Source: Mesorhizobium opportunistum WSM2075 (GTDB lineage: Bacteria; Pseudomonadota; Alphaproteobacteria; Rhizobiales; Rhizobiaceae). From it: DNA of 64,000 bases. The translations under genes were made by a program, and so were the position numbers. The stretch is from positions 1,302,001 through 1,366,000 of the forward strand of contig NC_015675.1 of the NCBI RefSeq assembly GCF_000176035.2, written 5' to 3'. Each line of letters opens with the position of its first letter. Position 1 is the first letter of the stretch. The notes below the pieces were generated by a model that saw only the letters and a program-made list of their open reading frames with translations, was not told the DNA's origin and ran no database searches. Positions 41,496 through 50,719 of the stretch are shown here, one piece after another.

Positions 41496-41849
41496 ATGAT
41501 CGGCAACATCCTGGTCGGGCTGGTGGCCTTGATCCATGTCTACATCGTCTATCTCGAGATGGTGCTTTGGGACACGCCGCGCGGGCACAAGACGTTTCGC
41601 CTGACGCCGGAATTCGCCAGCGCCTCGAAGGTGCTCGCTGCCAATCAGGGTCTTTACAACGGATTTCTCGCTGCCGGCCTGATCTGGGGGCTCACCCTCG
41701 GCGCGGCCGGTTTCCAGGTCAAGGTCTTCTTCCTTTTGTGCGTGGCCATTGCGGGCCTCTACGGCGCGGCAACGGTCGGCCGCAAGATCCTGTTCATCCA
41801 GACCGTTCCGGCTGTGCTCGCCCTGATCGCGGTCTGGCTCGGTTGGTAG
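41496..41849 (+). CDS. DUF1304 membrane protein
   Basis: A 117-residue protein with four hydrophobic segments. HVYIVYLEMVLWDTPRGHKT, then FRLTPEF, and NQGLYNGFLAAGLIWGL are the DUF1304 signature. The ATG at 41496 has AAGGGGGAG just upstream. The function of the family is unknown. Confidence 0.87.
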   Translation: MIGNILVGLVALIHVYIVYLEMVLWDTPRGHKTFRLTPEFASASKVLAANQGLYNGFLAAGLIWGLTLGAAGFQVKVFFLLCVAIAGLYGAATVGRKILFIQTVPAVLALIAVWLGW

Positions 41850-41911
41850 GCAAGCTCGGCCGATGGGGAAAAAGGACGCCTGCGGGATTTGGGGTCCCGA
41901 AGGCGCCAGGT

Positions 41912-41933
41912 GGTCCCTTCCTCTGGGACCTTT
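41912..41933. terminator. Hairpin between convergent genes
   Basis: GGTCCC (41912-41917) pairs with GGGACC (41925-41930), followed by TTT. It is a short stem between the DUF1304 gene and the convergent secreted protein gene; moderate strength. Confidence 0.55.
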
Positions 41934-41948
41934 CCAGGCGGGATAGCC

Positions 41949-42374
41949 TCAGCCGTTCGGATAGTTTCCGCCGTCGGAGCCGTCGCCCATCATGAAACCG
42001 CTGCCGGTGTCGCCCCTCAGCCGCTGGTCGACATTGTCGAGATGACGCAGCAGGTCACGATACTGCGCGGACGGGATCCTGCCGTGATCAGACGCAGCAA
42101 TCTTCTCGGCGGCCTGGCTGATCTGGTTGGTGCGCATTTCCAGGTGTTCGGCGACCGCTGGGGTGATGTTGTTAGCCTGTCTTGCATCCACGATGCCCTG
42201 ACGGACGCCCTGCGCCTGTTCGATGAGAGCCTCGACACGCGGGCCCTTCATCTCGGTCGGCGGGGCGGCGTCGAGCGCGCCCTTGTGATGGCCCGCGGCA
42301 TAGGCGCCGGCAAGAGGGGCGGCAATCAGTATTGCGGCAAGGGTTGCAGTCTTGAGAGATGCTGAAGAGCGCAT
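41949..42374 (-). CDS. Exported protein of unknown function
   Basis: A 141-residue protein with a signal peptide (MRSSASLKTATLAAILIAAP, cleavage expected after AYA near 26). The mature part is helical and polar (VEALIEQAQGVRQGIVDARQ; MRTNQISQAAEKIAASDHGR) and ends in a Gly/Asp-rich tail (GSGFMMGDGSDGGNYPNG). AAAGGAGG precedes the ATG. No family is recognised; a periplasmic helical-bundle protein is likely. The 250-bp gap upstream holds only an AT-rich stretch near 42527-42550. Confidence 0.7.
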   Translation of the reverse strand: MRSSASLKTATLAAILIAAPLAGAYAAGHHKGALDAAPPTEMKGPRVEALIEQAQGVRQGIVDARQANNITPAVAEHLEMRTNQISQAAEKIAASDHGRIPSAQYRDLLRHLDNVDQRLRGDTGSGFMMGDGSDGGNYPNG

Positions 42375-42624
42375 GAGGGCGCCTCCTTTTGCTGGGGAAA
42401 AGGGAGCGGCCTTGCCGCCCCGCGTTCCGGACGCGGGCCGTCCGGTTCCGTCGCGTCGCGATGGGAGGCATCGCCGGCGGTTCTCGGCCCTGCGCAGCAA
42501 GCTAGGAGCGCTCCGGCGCGAAGTGTAATTAAAAAAAGATAATCTTTTCAGGCCTTGCCGGCCGCACTTTGCGCCCTAGAGTTGAGCCGGCGAACAAATT
42601 CGCGTGACATCGCGTGATGATGGA

Positions 42625-43656
42625 TCAACGTTCGGTGAGCTTGAGTTCAATGCGGCGGTTCTTGTTGCGCGCCTCTTCGGTGTCGGCGGGATCGAGCGGC
42701 TGGAACTCACCAAAGCCGGCGGCGACCAGCCGGTTGGCCGGCACGCCGTTCTCGATCAGGAACTTGACCACCGAGGTCGAGCGCGCCGTCGACAGTTCCC
42801 AATTGTCGCGATAACGGCCGGTGCCGGACAGCGGCTTGTTGTCGGTGTGGCCATCGACGCGCAGCACCCAGTTGATCTCCGGCGGAATTTCCTTCTGCAG
42901 CTCGATGATGGCATCGGCGAGTTTCTTCATCTCGACCTTGCCTGCATCGTTGATCACCTCGGAGCCGGTCGGGAACAGCACTTCCGACTGGAAGACGAAG
43001 CGGTCGCCGACGATACGGATGTTCTCGCGATCGGCGAGGATTTCGCGCAGGCGGCCGAAGAAGTCGGAGCGGTAGCGGTTCAGTTCCTGCACGCGCTGGG
43101 CCAGCGCGACGTTGAGGCGGCGGCCGAGATCGGCGATCTTGGTGTTGGAATCGCGGTCGCGCGTTTCGGACACGTTGAGCGCGTCCTCGAGCGCGCCGAT
43201 CTGCTTGCGCAGTGCGGCGATCTGCTGGTTGAGGATTTCGACCTGGCTCAGCGCCTGCTGGCTGATCTGGCGCTGGTTGTCGAGTTCTCCGCCGAGCGCC
43301 GCCGCACGTTGGTTGGCGGCATCGCCGGCGCCGGCGCCTTGCGCCAGCAATTGTTCGAGCCGGCTCTTCTCGGCCTCCGCCGCCGACAGCGATGCCTGCA
43401 GATTGGCGAGCGAATCATCCTTGTCCTGTGCTGTCGAGCGCTCCAGCGCCAGAAGCTGGGTCAGTTCGTTGATCTGCGAGTTGAGGCGTGACAGCGCCGT
43501 ATCCTTGCCGGAGATTTCGCGGCCGAGCAGGAACTGCGCCAGCACAAAGACGGTGAGCAGGAACATGATGGCCAGCAGCAGCGTCGACAGTGCATCGACG
43601 AAGCCTGGCCAATAGTCGATGCGGCGATCGGCGCGCCGCGCCCGTGCCAGGGCCAC
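42625..43656 (-). CDS. MotB/OmpA-like peptidoglycan-binding protein
   Basis: A 343-residue inner-membrane protein. One N-terminal membrane segment (about 19-45, GFVDALSTLLLAIMFLLTVF) keeps an Asp in the place of the proton-channel Asp of MotB. A long coiled coil (about 55-180) leads to a C-terminal OmpA-like domain (VDGHTDNKPL, then NWELSTARSTSVVKFLIENG) that binds peptidoglycan. The start is GTG at 43656, one base after the stop of the MotA/ExbB-like gene, so the two form a stator-like pair. No flagellar genes are nearby, so a Tol/Exb-like energising complex is more likely than a flagellar stator. Confidence 0.85.
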   Translation of the reverse strand: MALARARRADRRIDYWPGFVDALSTLLLAIMFLLTVFVLAQFLLGREISGKDTALSRLNSQINELTQLLALERSTAQDKDDSLANLQASLSAAEAEKSRLEQLLAQGAGAGDAANQRAAALGGELDNQRQISQQALSQVEILNQQIAALRKQIGALEDALNVSETRDRDSNTKIADLGRRLNVALAQRVQELNRYRSDFFGRLREILADRENIRIVGDRFVFQSEVLFPTGSEVINDAGKVEMKKLADAIIELQKEIPPEINWVLRVDGHTDNKPLSGTGRYRDNWELSTARSTSVVKFLIENGVPANRLVAAGFGEFQPLDPADTEEARNKNRRIELKLTER

Positions 43657-43657
43657 G

Positions 43658-44683
43658 CTAGTGTACTCCCTGCTTCTTCAGGGCGTCGGCGATCTTTTCC
43701 AGCGTGTTGCGCATCGCCTTCTGCTCGTCGGATTGAGCCTCGACCCAGTCGCGCATGATCTGCTGCTCGGAGCGCATGTTCTTGACCAGGCCGGAAATGC
43801 CATCGGCAAGATTGGCCATGGCGGTGGCAACGCGCGGGTTGGAGCCGCCGCCGTTCTCCTGCATGCTGCGCAGCTTTTCGGACAGCACGCGGATCTCGTC
43901 GGAGGATTCGGTCTTGGCGGGGTCGGAAACCACAATGTCGGACGAGAGGTCCGTGACCGAAGACAGCCAGTTCTCAAGTTCGGTGTAGAAGCGCGTCTGG
44001 GCGCGGCCGGCCTGCAGATCGAGGAAGCCGAGTACGAGCGAGCCGGACAGGCCGAACAGCGAGGACGAGAAGGCGGTGCCCATGCCGGCCAGCGGCGCCG
44101 ACAGGCCTTGTTTCAGTGAATCGAGCACCGCGGCCGCGTCACCCGTGCCGGGATCGAGCGATTCGATGGTCTCGCGGATAGAGCCGATCGTGTTCAACAG
44201 GCCCCAGAAGGTGCCGAGCAGGCCGAGGAAAACCAGCAGGCCGACAAGGTAGCGCGAGGTGTCGCGGCTTTCATCGAGGCGCGTGGCGATGGAATCGAGC
44301 ATGGTGCGCATCGAGGAGGTCGAGAAGGCCATCGACGACGACCGGCCGATCATCGCCTTCATCGGCGCCAGCAGCACCGGTTCGGTGGTTTCCGAGCCGG
44401 CCCGGAAAGAGTTGACCCAGCGCACCTCGCGAAACAGCCGCCCGACCTGGACGAAGGCCAGCAGGATGCCGACGGCGAGCACGCCGACGATCAGGCCGTT
44501 GAGGCCGGGATTGGTGACGAAGGCGGTCGAGATCTGGCGGGTCAATATCGCGGCGATAAACGCCACGATGGCCAGGAAGATGACCATGGTGAGCAGGAAG
44601 ACCTGCGGGCTCGACAGTTTATGTGGATCGTAGATCAGGACGTCGGAGCGCCTGCCCATGCCGAAGGATCTGAGAAAAGCCAT
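43658..44683 (-). CDS. MotA/TolQ/ExbB-family proton channel protein
   Basis: A 341-residue inner-membrane protein with hydrophobic segments at about 28-50, 63-85, 150-175 and 205-225. The family region is GLLGTFWGLLNTIGSIRETI and GMGTAFSSSLFGLSGSLVLG. The ATG at 44683 is chosen because upstream sequence in frame is unrelated and basic. It is followed one base later by the MotB/OmpA-like gene; together they resemble a TolQ/TolR-type or MotA/MotB-type ion-driven unit. The C-terminal 90 residues are cytoplasmic and polar. Confidence 0.85.
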   Translation of the reverse strand: MAFLRSFGMGRRSDVLIYDPHKLSSPQVFLLTMVIFLAIVAFIAAILTRQISTAFVTNPGLNGLIVGVLAVGILLAFVQVGRLFREVRWVNSFRAGSETTEPVLLAPMKAMIGRSSSMAFSTSSMRTMLDSIATRLDESRDTSRYLVGLLVFLGLLGTFWGLLNTIGSIRETIESLDPGTGDAAAVLDSLKQGLSAPLAGMGTAFSSSLFGLSGSLVLGFLDLQAGRAQTRFYTELENWLSSVTDLSSDIVVSDPAKTESSDEIRVLSEKLRSMQENGGGSNPRVATAMANLADGISGLVKNMRSEQQIMRDWVEAQSDEQKAMRNTLEKIADALKKQGVH

Positions 44684-44835
44684 TCGTGCCCCGTTTCCGA
44701 TGCCGCTGCCGCCGATCACGTCGTTGGCGACTCTAAACGGAATTGTGACCAAATTGAATGGCGCTTGGCAATATTGCCGTGGGGCTAATGTGCAGCGCGT
44801 CCATCCGACATGCAAACCGAAATCGGCTTCCAGGA

Positions 44836-45540
44836 TCAGAGGCGGTTTATCACCAGACAGTCGACCATGGCCGCCAGATGCAAGCCGGCGCCGGTGACGA
44901 CGAAGCCATGCCACAGCGCGTTGTGGAAGCGCAGTCCCTTCCAGGCGAAGAAAACGACGCCGCAGGAATAGACGACGCCACCGGCGACAATGAGTACGAT
45001 CGATGTCGTCGGCAGCGTCTCGACGAGCGGCTTGACCAGTACGACCCCGCTCCAGCCGATGGCGAGATAGAAGACGATCGCCAGGCGGTCGAAGCGGCCG
45101 GGGAAGAACACCTTGATGGCGATGCCCGTTGCCGCCGCGACCCAGACCAGCACGATCATCCATCTGGCCAGCGGCGAGCCGTCGAGCTGGGCCAGAAACG
45201 GCGTGTAGGTGGCCGCGATCAGCAGATAGATCGCGGCGTGATCGAAACGCCGCAGGATCCATTTCGCCGGCGAGGTCACCGGCCACAGATTGTAGGTCAG
45301 CGATACCGACAGAACGGTGAGCAGCGAGACGACATAGAAGGCGGCGGCAATGTATTCGCCAGGCCCGACCCGAGACGCCGCCAGCGCCAGCAACGCCGAG
45401 CCGGCCGCGATCGCCAGCACGATGCCGACCGCATGGACGATGCCGTCGGCGATCATCTCCGCGCGGGAGTAGTGCCAGCGCCCGACAAAGGGGATTTCGA
45501 GTGCGGCGGGGATTTCGAGTTGCGGCGGTGTGTTCGTCAT
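44836..45540 (-). CDS. trhA: PAQR-family membrane protein TrhA (hemolysin III)
   Basis: A 234-residue protein with seven hydrophobic segments. Family residues are in RAEMIADGIVHAVGIVLAIA, LRRFDHAAIYLLIAATYTPF and the C-terminal LWHGFVVTGAGLHLAAMVDC, which supply the conserved His and Asp of the metal site. Members help keep membrane fluidity. It stands alone between palindromic repeats. Confidence 0.92.
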   Translation of the reverse strand: MTNTPPQLEIPAALEIPFVGRWHYSRAEMIADGIVHAVGIVLAIAAGSALLALAASRVGPGEYIAAAFYVVSLLTVLSVSLTYNLWPVTSPAKWILRRFDHAAIYLLIAATYTPFLAQLDGSPLARWMIVLVWVAAATGIAIKVFFPGRFDRLAIVFYLAIGWSGVVLVKPLVETLPTTSIVLIVAGGVVYSCGVVFFAWKGLRFHNALWHGFVVTGAGLHLAAMVDCLVINRL

Positions 45541-45646
45541 CGATGATCCTGCGTCACCCTATCTGGGCAGCCGCCGGACAGTATTTCAAGCTTTGGTTGC
45601 GGTTTTGCGACTGCGGCGGTTCAGCGCGGCGGCATTTGTGCCTTAC

Positions 45647-45689
45647 GCAATTCCCCAGGGAAAGCGCTACGCGCCTTTCCCGGAATTGC
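45647..45689. repeat. Palindromic repeat with GCAATTCC...GGAATTGC arms (second copy)
   Basis: GCAATTCC (45647-45654) and GGAATTGC (45682-45689) flank a core with GGGAAAG and CTTTCCC. The outer arms are identical to the element at 22885-22927. It lies directly after the suhB stop and may act as its 3' hairpin. Confidence 0.75.
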
Positions 45690-45690
45690 T

Positions 45691-46491
45691 TCAGCGGGGC
45701 GCGAGGGGCTTTTTCACCGTCTTCAGCAGCGCGCGCTGGATGATCTCGTTGCCGGCGACGACCGAACCATGGTCCAGCATGTCCTGTCCGCCATCCATGT
45801 CGGAGACGAAGCCGCCCGCCTCGCGGATGAGGAGCAGGCCAGCGGCGATGTCCCAGGCCGACAGGCCGATTTCCCAAAACCCGTCCATGCGGCCGGCGGC
45901 GACATAGGCCAGATCGAGCGAAGCCGAGCCAAGGCGCCTGACGCCGGAGACCTCGGCCATGACGTGGCGCAGCTCGATCAGGAAATTGCCGTGCTGGCCG
46001 CGTCCCAGATGCGGCACGCCGCAGCCGATGACGGCGTCGACGAGCTTGGTGCGGCCAGCGACGCGCAGACGGCGGTCGTTCAGGAAGGCGCCGCCGCCAC
46101 GCTCGGTCGTGTAGAGCTCGTCCATTGCCGGATTGTAGATGACGCCGGCGACGATCTGACCTTGGCGCTCAAGCGCGATCGAGACGGCGAACAGCGGAAT
46201 GCCATGCAGGAAATTGGTGGTGCCGTCGAGCGGATCGACGATCCAGCGGTGCTGGCTGTCGTCGCCGGCGACGATGCCGCGCTCTTCCATCAGGAAGCCG
46301 TAGCCCGGGCGTGCCTTCGACAGTTCGGCAAAGACGATATCCTCGGCCTTGCGGTCGGCCTGGCTGACATAGTCGCCCGGCCCCTTCATCGAGACCTGCA
46401 GGTTCTGGACCTCGCCGAAGTCGCGCGACAGCGAGCGGCCGGCCTTCATTGCGGCCTGGACCATGACGTTGAGAAGGGCTGAGCGTGCCAT
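45691..46491 (-). CDS. suhB: Inositol monophosphatase family protein (SuhB-like)
   Basis: A 266-residue phosphatase. The metal-binding motifs are E69-E70, D86-P-L-D89-G-T-T-N-F and the later WDIAAGLLLIREAGG. It hydrolyses inositol-1-phosphate and related monophosphates; SuhB also has an RNA-related role in enterobacteria. The ATG at 46491 follows AGGAAG. It lies downstream of efp on the same strand, separated by 84 bp that hold a palindromic repeat. Confidence 0.92.
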   Translation of the reverse strand: MARSALLNVMVQAAMKAGRSLSRDFGEVQNLQVSMKGPGDYVSQADRKAEDIVFAELSKARPGYGFLMEERGIVAGDDSQHRWIVDPLDGTTNFLHGIPLFAVSIALERQGQIVAGVIYNPAMDELYTTERGGGAFLNDRRLRVAGRTKLVDAVIGCGVPHLGRGQHGNFLIELRHVMAEVSGVRRLGSASLDLAYVAAGRMDGFWEIGLSAWDIAAGLLLIREAGGFVSDMDGGQDMLDHGSVVAGNEIIQRALLKTVKKPLAPR

Positions 46492-46527
46492 CGTATGTCT
46501 TCCTGTGCCCGCATTAAACTCTGTCTT

Positions 46528-46577
46528 GATGCATGTCGGTGACCCAAAACCGGGGCCACTTTTGGGCGACATGCATC
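46528..46577. repeat. Palindromic repeat with GATGCATGTCG...CGACATGCATC arms
   Basis: Perfect 11-bp arms (46528-46538 and 46567-46577) enclose CCCAAAA...TTTTGGG. The right arm overlaps the efp stop codon, so the element is the 3' end of the efp mRNA. Confidence 0.75.
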
Positions 46578-47142
46578 AGTCGGCGCGGCGCACGTATGTG
46601 ATTTCGTTGGTGTCGACGATGATGCGTTCGCCGGCACCGATGAAGGGCGGCACCAGAACACGGATGCCATTCTCCAGCACCGCCGGCTTGTATGAGGATG
46701 CCGCCGTCTGGCCCTTCACCACCGGGTCCGCCTCGGTGATGGCCAGGGTCACGTAATCGGGCAGCGAGATCCCGATCGGCCTTTCCTCGTAGAGCTGCAC
46801 CGTCACCATCATGCCGTCCTGCAGGAAGGCGGCGCGGTCGCCGACGAAGTCCTTGTTCAGTTCGAGCTGCTCGTAGCTTTGGGTGTCCATGAACACCAGC
46901 GCGTCGTCCTGTTCGTAGAGGAAGGAAAAATCCTTCAGGTCGAGGCGGATCTGCTCGACCGTCTCGGCCGATCGGAAGCGCTCGTTGAGCTTGGTGCCGT
47001 TGATGAGGTTCTTCAGCTCGACCTGGTTGTAGGCGCCGCCCTTGCCAGGCTTGACGGTGTTGGTCCTGACCGCCACCCAGAGGCCGCCATCGTGCTCGAT
47101 GACGTAGCCGGGACGGATTTCGTTGCCGTTGATCTTGGCCAT
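46576..47142 (-). CDS. efp: Elongation factor P
   Basis: A 188-residue EF-P, normal length. It relieves ribosomes stalled at polyproline. The modification lysine is K34 in [20 protein letters not shown], in the first KOW-like domain, and the two OB domains follow ([20 protein letters not shown] and the C-terminal [20 protein letters not shown]). The ATG at 47142 ([12 protein letters not shown]) matches the family; the longer frame is not used. Confidence 0.96.
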   Translation of the reverse strand: MAKINGNEIRPGYVIEHDGGLWVAVRTNTVKPGKGGAYNQVELKNLINGTKLNERFRSAETVEQIRLDLKDFSFLYEQDDALVFMDTQSYEQLELNKDFVGDRAAFLQDGMMVTVQLYEERPIGISLPDYVTLAITEADPVVKGQTAASSYKPAVLENGIRVLVPPFIGAGERIIVDTNEITYVRRAD

Positions 47143-47306
47143 GATGAGGTGATCCGGGATGCTGCCAACGGCCAGCCGTTGGTATGGGATTGTCGCTGGG
47201 AAAGCGATTTCGGGCTTCCAAGACCACAAATAACCGCAAGAGGCAAGGGAGCGGGCGGCTGGCGCCGCGCGACGGGCTGACTGCCGGGCGATCTCGCGGA
47301 CCGCCG

Positions 47307-48350
47307 TCAAGGCAGGCGGTTCGCCTTCTGCAAGGCCTGCTTGGTCTGGTCGTCGCTCAGCCCTTGCAGGAAATCGTCCATCTGAGGATCGATGAGGCCG
47401 GCGCGGCGCGCGACGATGTACCAGGCGGCGGCGAGCACCAGGTCGGGGTCGACGCCGATGCCTTCCATATAGAGTTTCGCCAGGCGGTTCTCGGCGGCGA
47501 CATTGCCGCCTTCGGCTGCCTGCTTCGTCCAGCCGAAGGCGGATTTCAGGTCGCGCGCGCCGCCGCGGCCCTCGATCATCCAGGCGGCGAGGTCGATCTG
47601 CGCGGTGTCGTAGTTCTGCCGCGCGGCCTGCGCCAGCAGGCGCCTTGCGTGCGCATCGTCGCGCGGCTTGCCGCCGACGCCGTTGGCATAGATCTGGGAC
47701 ATGGCGTACTGCGCGTCGGCGAGGCCGGTCGCGGCGGCGCGCTCATAGTAGGAGACCGCCTTGCTCAAGCCTGCGTCACCGGGATCCTGCTGGACCAGCA
47801 TCTGCGCGAAATTGAATTGCGCCAGCCGGTTGCCGGCTTCGGCGGCGGCCTGCATCAGCGCATAGGCCTCCTTCTCGTCCTTCTTGACGTAGCGCCCGTC
47901 GAGCAGCATCAGCGCGTACTGGAACTGTGATTCCGGCACCCCCTGTTCGGCGGCGAGCGCATACCATTTCGCTGCTTCGGCCGCATTGAGCGGCACGCCG
48001 AGCCCGCGCGACAGGATCTCGGCCACCAGCGTCTGCGCCGCCGAGTCGCCGTTTTGTGCGCGGACAAGCGCGAGGTTGTAGGCGGTCTTGTAGAGCCCGC
48101 GCTGGAAGGCGCCATAGGCCGCGTCCGCCGGCTTGGCCCCGAAGCGGTCGGGGTTGATGTTGTCGGCCGAGGGCAAGGGCGCGGGCTCTGCCGTGGTGGC
48201 GGGCTGCGGCAGCTGGTTTTCGATCGGCTTGTCGGTATGCGCGCCGATATCCGGCTTGGGCTGCGGCAAGGGTACCGTTTCGGCGGCGGCAGCGGACTGG
48301 ATCATGACCGCCGCAAGCAGGGCCTGAAGGGGAAGCCTTGCCAGTGCCAC
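47307..48350 (-). CDS. Exported Sel1-repeat (TPR-like) protein
   Basis: A 347-residue periplasmic protein. The GTG start at 48350 gives a signal peptide ([20 protein letters not shown], cleavage near AAA). A Pro-rich stretch (about 27-60) is followed by about five Sel1 repeats, for example [20 protein letters not shown] and [23 protein letters not shown] begins one base after the stop of the ThiE-like gene, so the genes are probably co-transcribed. Sel1 proteins are scaffolds in cell-envelope and exopolysaccharide regulation; the partner here is unknown. Confidence 0.85.
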   Translation of the reverse strand: MALARLPLQALLAAVMIQSAAAAETVPLPQPKPDIGAHTDKPIENQLPQPATTAEPAPLPSADNINPDRFGAKPADAAYGAFQRGLYKTAYNLALVRAQNGDSAAQTLVAEILSRGLGVPLNAAEAAKWYALAAEQGVPESQFQYALMLLDGRYVKKDEKEAYALMQAAAEAGNRLAQFNFAQMLVQQDPGDAGLSKAVSYYERAAATGLADAQYAMSQIYANGVGGKPRDDAHARRLLAQAARQNYDTAQIDLAAWMIEGRGGARDLKSAFGWTKQAAEGGNVAAENRLAKLYMEGIGVDPDLVLAAAWYIVARRAGLIDPQMDDFLQGLSDDQTKQALQKANRLP

Positions 48351-48351
48351 G

Positions 48352-48999
48352 TCAATCCTCGAAGCGCGGCGCGGTTTCGTCGAGCGACGCGTTGGCCTGG
48401 GCGATCGCCGCCTGCGGATCGACGCCGTCGGCGAACACCGCACTCGACAGGGCGACGAATTCGGCACCGGTGGCGGCCACCGTCTCGACGGATGCGAGGT
48501 CGGATCCAGCCATGACGATGCAGGGGATCTGGATCATGTCGGCCCACCATCGCCCCAGCGACAGGTTGCGTGGGTGCGGCTCGGGCTTGTTGTCGTAGCC
48601 GAAGCGGCCGAAGAAGATGTAGTCGGGCCGCGTCTCGCCAAGCTCAAGCGCATCGTCACGCGTCTTGGCGCCGCCGGTGCCGACCATCATCTTGGCCTGG
48701 AAATGCCCAATCGTTTCGGCGAGCTCGGTCTTGGAAACCTCGACATGGATGCCGTCGGCCTGGACACGGCCCGCGATGCGGGTGTCGCCGGCGATGATGA
48801 CGGCCACGCCCGCGGCCTGCGCCGCCGGCACGATTTGTTCGGCAAAGGCCTGGAAGGAGGCTTCGTCCATGCCGTTCTCCGGCAGGATCAGCGAGGCGAC
48901 GTCGCCGCCGTCGAATGCGGCCGCGATACGGTCCGCCGGCACGCCTGGCGGCGCGATCAGCACAATGCGGCAGCGGTTGGGAGGCGTGGCGTCGTTCAT
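48352..48999 (-). CDS. Thiamine-phosphate synthase family protein
   Basis: A 215-residue TIM-barrel protein of the ThiE/TenI family. GVAVIIAGDTRIAGRVQADG, then IHVEVSK, and FFGRFGYDNKPEPHPRNLSL are recognisable blocks. The second is near the pyrophosphate-binding loop, but the usual ThiE 'GPvf.T.TK' motif is altered, so activity is uncertain. No thiamine genes are next to it. The ATG at 48999 is used; a longer upstream frame is unrelated. It precedes the Sel1 gene with one base between. Confidence 0.72.
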   Translation of the reverse strand: MNDATPPNRCRIVLIAPPGVPADRIAAAFDGGDVASLILPENGMDEASFQAFAEQIVPAAQAAGVAVIIAGDTRIAGRVQADGIHVEVSKTELAETIGHFQAKMMVGTGGAKTRDDALELGETRPDYIFFGRFGYDNKPEPHPRNLSLGRWWADMIQIPCIVMAGSDLASVETVAATGAEFVALSSAVFADGVDPQAAIAQANASLDETAPRFED

Positions 49000-49139
49000 G
49001 GTTCTTGATCCCGGGTTTCGCCTATGCCGGGCGAAGATGGTTGGATTGCGGCATAGAGCAAACTGCCCGCTTTGAACAGGCGGACGGGCGGGATCGCTGG
49101 TCGAAACGCGTCCAGGTATCTCGTGAGCGGTTGCGGTCG

Positions 49140-50024
49140 TCAGGCCGGGACCCGCGACCTCCACAGCGTCCAGCCGAGATTCATCCCGGCGGCGGCAACC
49201 AAAATGGCGGCGGCGCCGACGACCTGGCTGAGATGCAAGCGATGGCCGAAGGCGGTGACATCGACCAGGATGGCGACGACCGGATAGATGAAGGACAGCG
49301 ATCCCTGCAGGTGTGTCGGCAGTTTCTGGATGGCGCCATACATCAGGATGTACATCAGGCCGGTGTGGACGACGCCCAGCGTCGCCAGCATGGTCCAGCT
49401 CCATGGGTCGGCGGGGAGATGCGAGAGATTGGCGAAGGGCGCCAGCATGACGACGCCGACACAGACCTGGATAAGCGCGATCAAATGCGGCGGCGTGCCC
49501 TTGAGCTTCTTGGTGACGATGGCAGCGACTGCCCAGAAGAAGGCCGCGGCCAGCGCCATCAGGATGCCGGCGAAATAGTTGGTGCCGACATCGCCGGCGT
49601 CAGGGGCGGCGCAGACGATCAGCACCATGCCGGCGAAGGCTATTGTCAGCCAGGTCAGTTTGGTCAGCGTCAGCCGCTCGGCGAAGAAGAGCGCGCCGAA
49701 GCCGACCAGCATGAAGGGCTGGGTGTTGTAGACGGCGGTGGCGATGGAGATCGACGCGCGGGAGAAAGCACTGAAGAGCAGAACCCAGTTGATGACGATG
49801 GCGGCACCGCCAAGCGCGGCGAGGCCGATGATGCGCAGCGTCAGTCCGTTGCGCAGCAGCCCCAGCCCGGCGCAGATGACGAGCAGCGTCAGCGCGCCGA
49901 ATGCGCAGCGCCAGAACACCACATCCATGATCGGCTGGCCGGACATGATCACGAACCAGCCGATCGTTCCCAGGATCGCCATGGCGGCGGACATTTCGAT
50001 CGTGCCGCGTACCGTATCGTTCAT
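49140..50024 (-). CDS. DMT-superfamily (EamA) exporter
   Basis: A 294-residue membrane protein with ten hydrophobic segments in two EamA repeats (AMAILGTIGWFVIMSGQPIM, then DVVFWRCAFGAL, and the second half after GTNYFAGILMALAAAFFWAV). The family exports amino acids and other metabolites. It is divergent from an Lrp regulator gene, and an Lrp-like palindrome lies between, which suggests amino-acid-responsive control. Confidence 0.87.
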   Translation of the reverse strand: MNDTVRGTIEMSAAMAILGTIGWFVIMSGQPIMDVVFWRCAFGALTLLVICAGLGLLRNGLTLRIIGLAALGGAAIVINWVLLFSAFSRASISIATAVYNTQPFMLVGFGALFFAERLTLTKLTWLTIAFAGMVLIVCAAPDAGDVGTNYFAGILMALAAAFFWAVAAIVTKKLKGTPPHLIALIQVCVGVVMLAPFANLSHLPADPWSWTMLATLGVVHTGLMYILMYGAIQKLPTHLQGSLSFIYPVVAILVDVTAFGHRLHLSQVVGAAAILVAAAGMNLGWTLWRSRVPA

Positions 50025-50113
50025 GATGGACCTCTCAAACCCGTTTGAGGCTGCATAATCTCATGCGATGCGGGTGCTTTCCATCTTCTGAAAAAGGGAA
50101 TATGGATAGATGA

Positions 50114-50128
50114 CCTAATTATATTAGG
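50114..50128. promoter_or_regulatory. Probable Lrp operator
   Basis: CCTAAT-TAT-ATTAGG is a perfect inverted repeat, extended by GATG and CATC on the outside, in the 134-bp gap between the divergent DMT exporter and Lrp genes. The AT-rich centre and 15-bp size fit Lrp/AsnC sites. Confidence 0.7.
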
Positions 50129-50158
50129 CATCTGCTTCGAATCTGTGAGAAATCTGAA

Positions 50159-50608
50159 ATGCTTGACGATCTCGACCGAAATCTCCTCGAAATACTGGTG
50201 AGGGATGCGCGGACCTCGCTGAAGGATCTGGCGGCCCAGGTCGGGCTGTCGTCGCCGAGTGTTTCGGAGCGGCTTCGGCGGCTCGAGGAGCGCGGCGTCA
50301 TCCGGGCCTTCACCGTCGAGATCGATCCGCTGGCGCTCGGCTACACGCTGCAGGCGATCGTGCGCATCAAGCCTTTGCCGGGCAAGCTGCACATTGTCCA
50401 GAAGCTGATCGAGGAGATTGCCGAGTTTGGCGAATGCGACAAGGTGACGGGCGATGACTGCTTCGTCGCACGGCTGTTCGTGCGCTCGATCGGTGATCTC
50501 GACGGCATTCTCGACCGCATCGCCGACAAGGCCGAGACCAGCACTGCCATCATCAAGGCGCAGCCGATCCGCCGGCGGCCACCACCGCTCGGGGCACCGT
50601 CGGCCTGA
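50159..50608 (+). CDS. Lrp/AsnC-family transcriptional regulator
   Basis: A 149-residue Lrp-type regulator. The helix-turn-helix is MLDDLDRNLLEILVRDARTS, then LKDLAAQVGLSSPSVSERLR, and the RAM ligand domain follows. It is probably the regulator of the divergent EamA exporter gene. The effector amino acid is unknown. Confidence 0.92.
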   Translation: MLDDLDRNLLEILVRDARTSLKDLAAQVGLSSPSVSERLRRLEERGVIRAFTVEIDPLALGYTLQAIVRIKPLPGKLHIVQKLIEEIAEFGECDKVTGDDCFVARLFVRSIGDLDGILDRIADKAETSTAIIKAQPIRRRPPPLGAPSA

Positions 50609-50719
50609 TTGCCTTGACTCCGCGTGGCCGAGGTGGAAATGCGCGGCCAGCCCACCAAATGTCAGTCATCCACCAGATGATTGTCCGGGAACGGTGATTG
50701 CCTGAACAACGAGAAAGAC

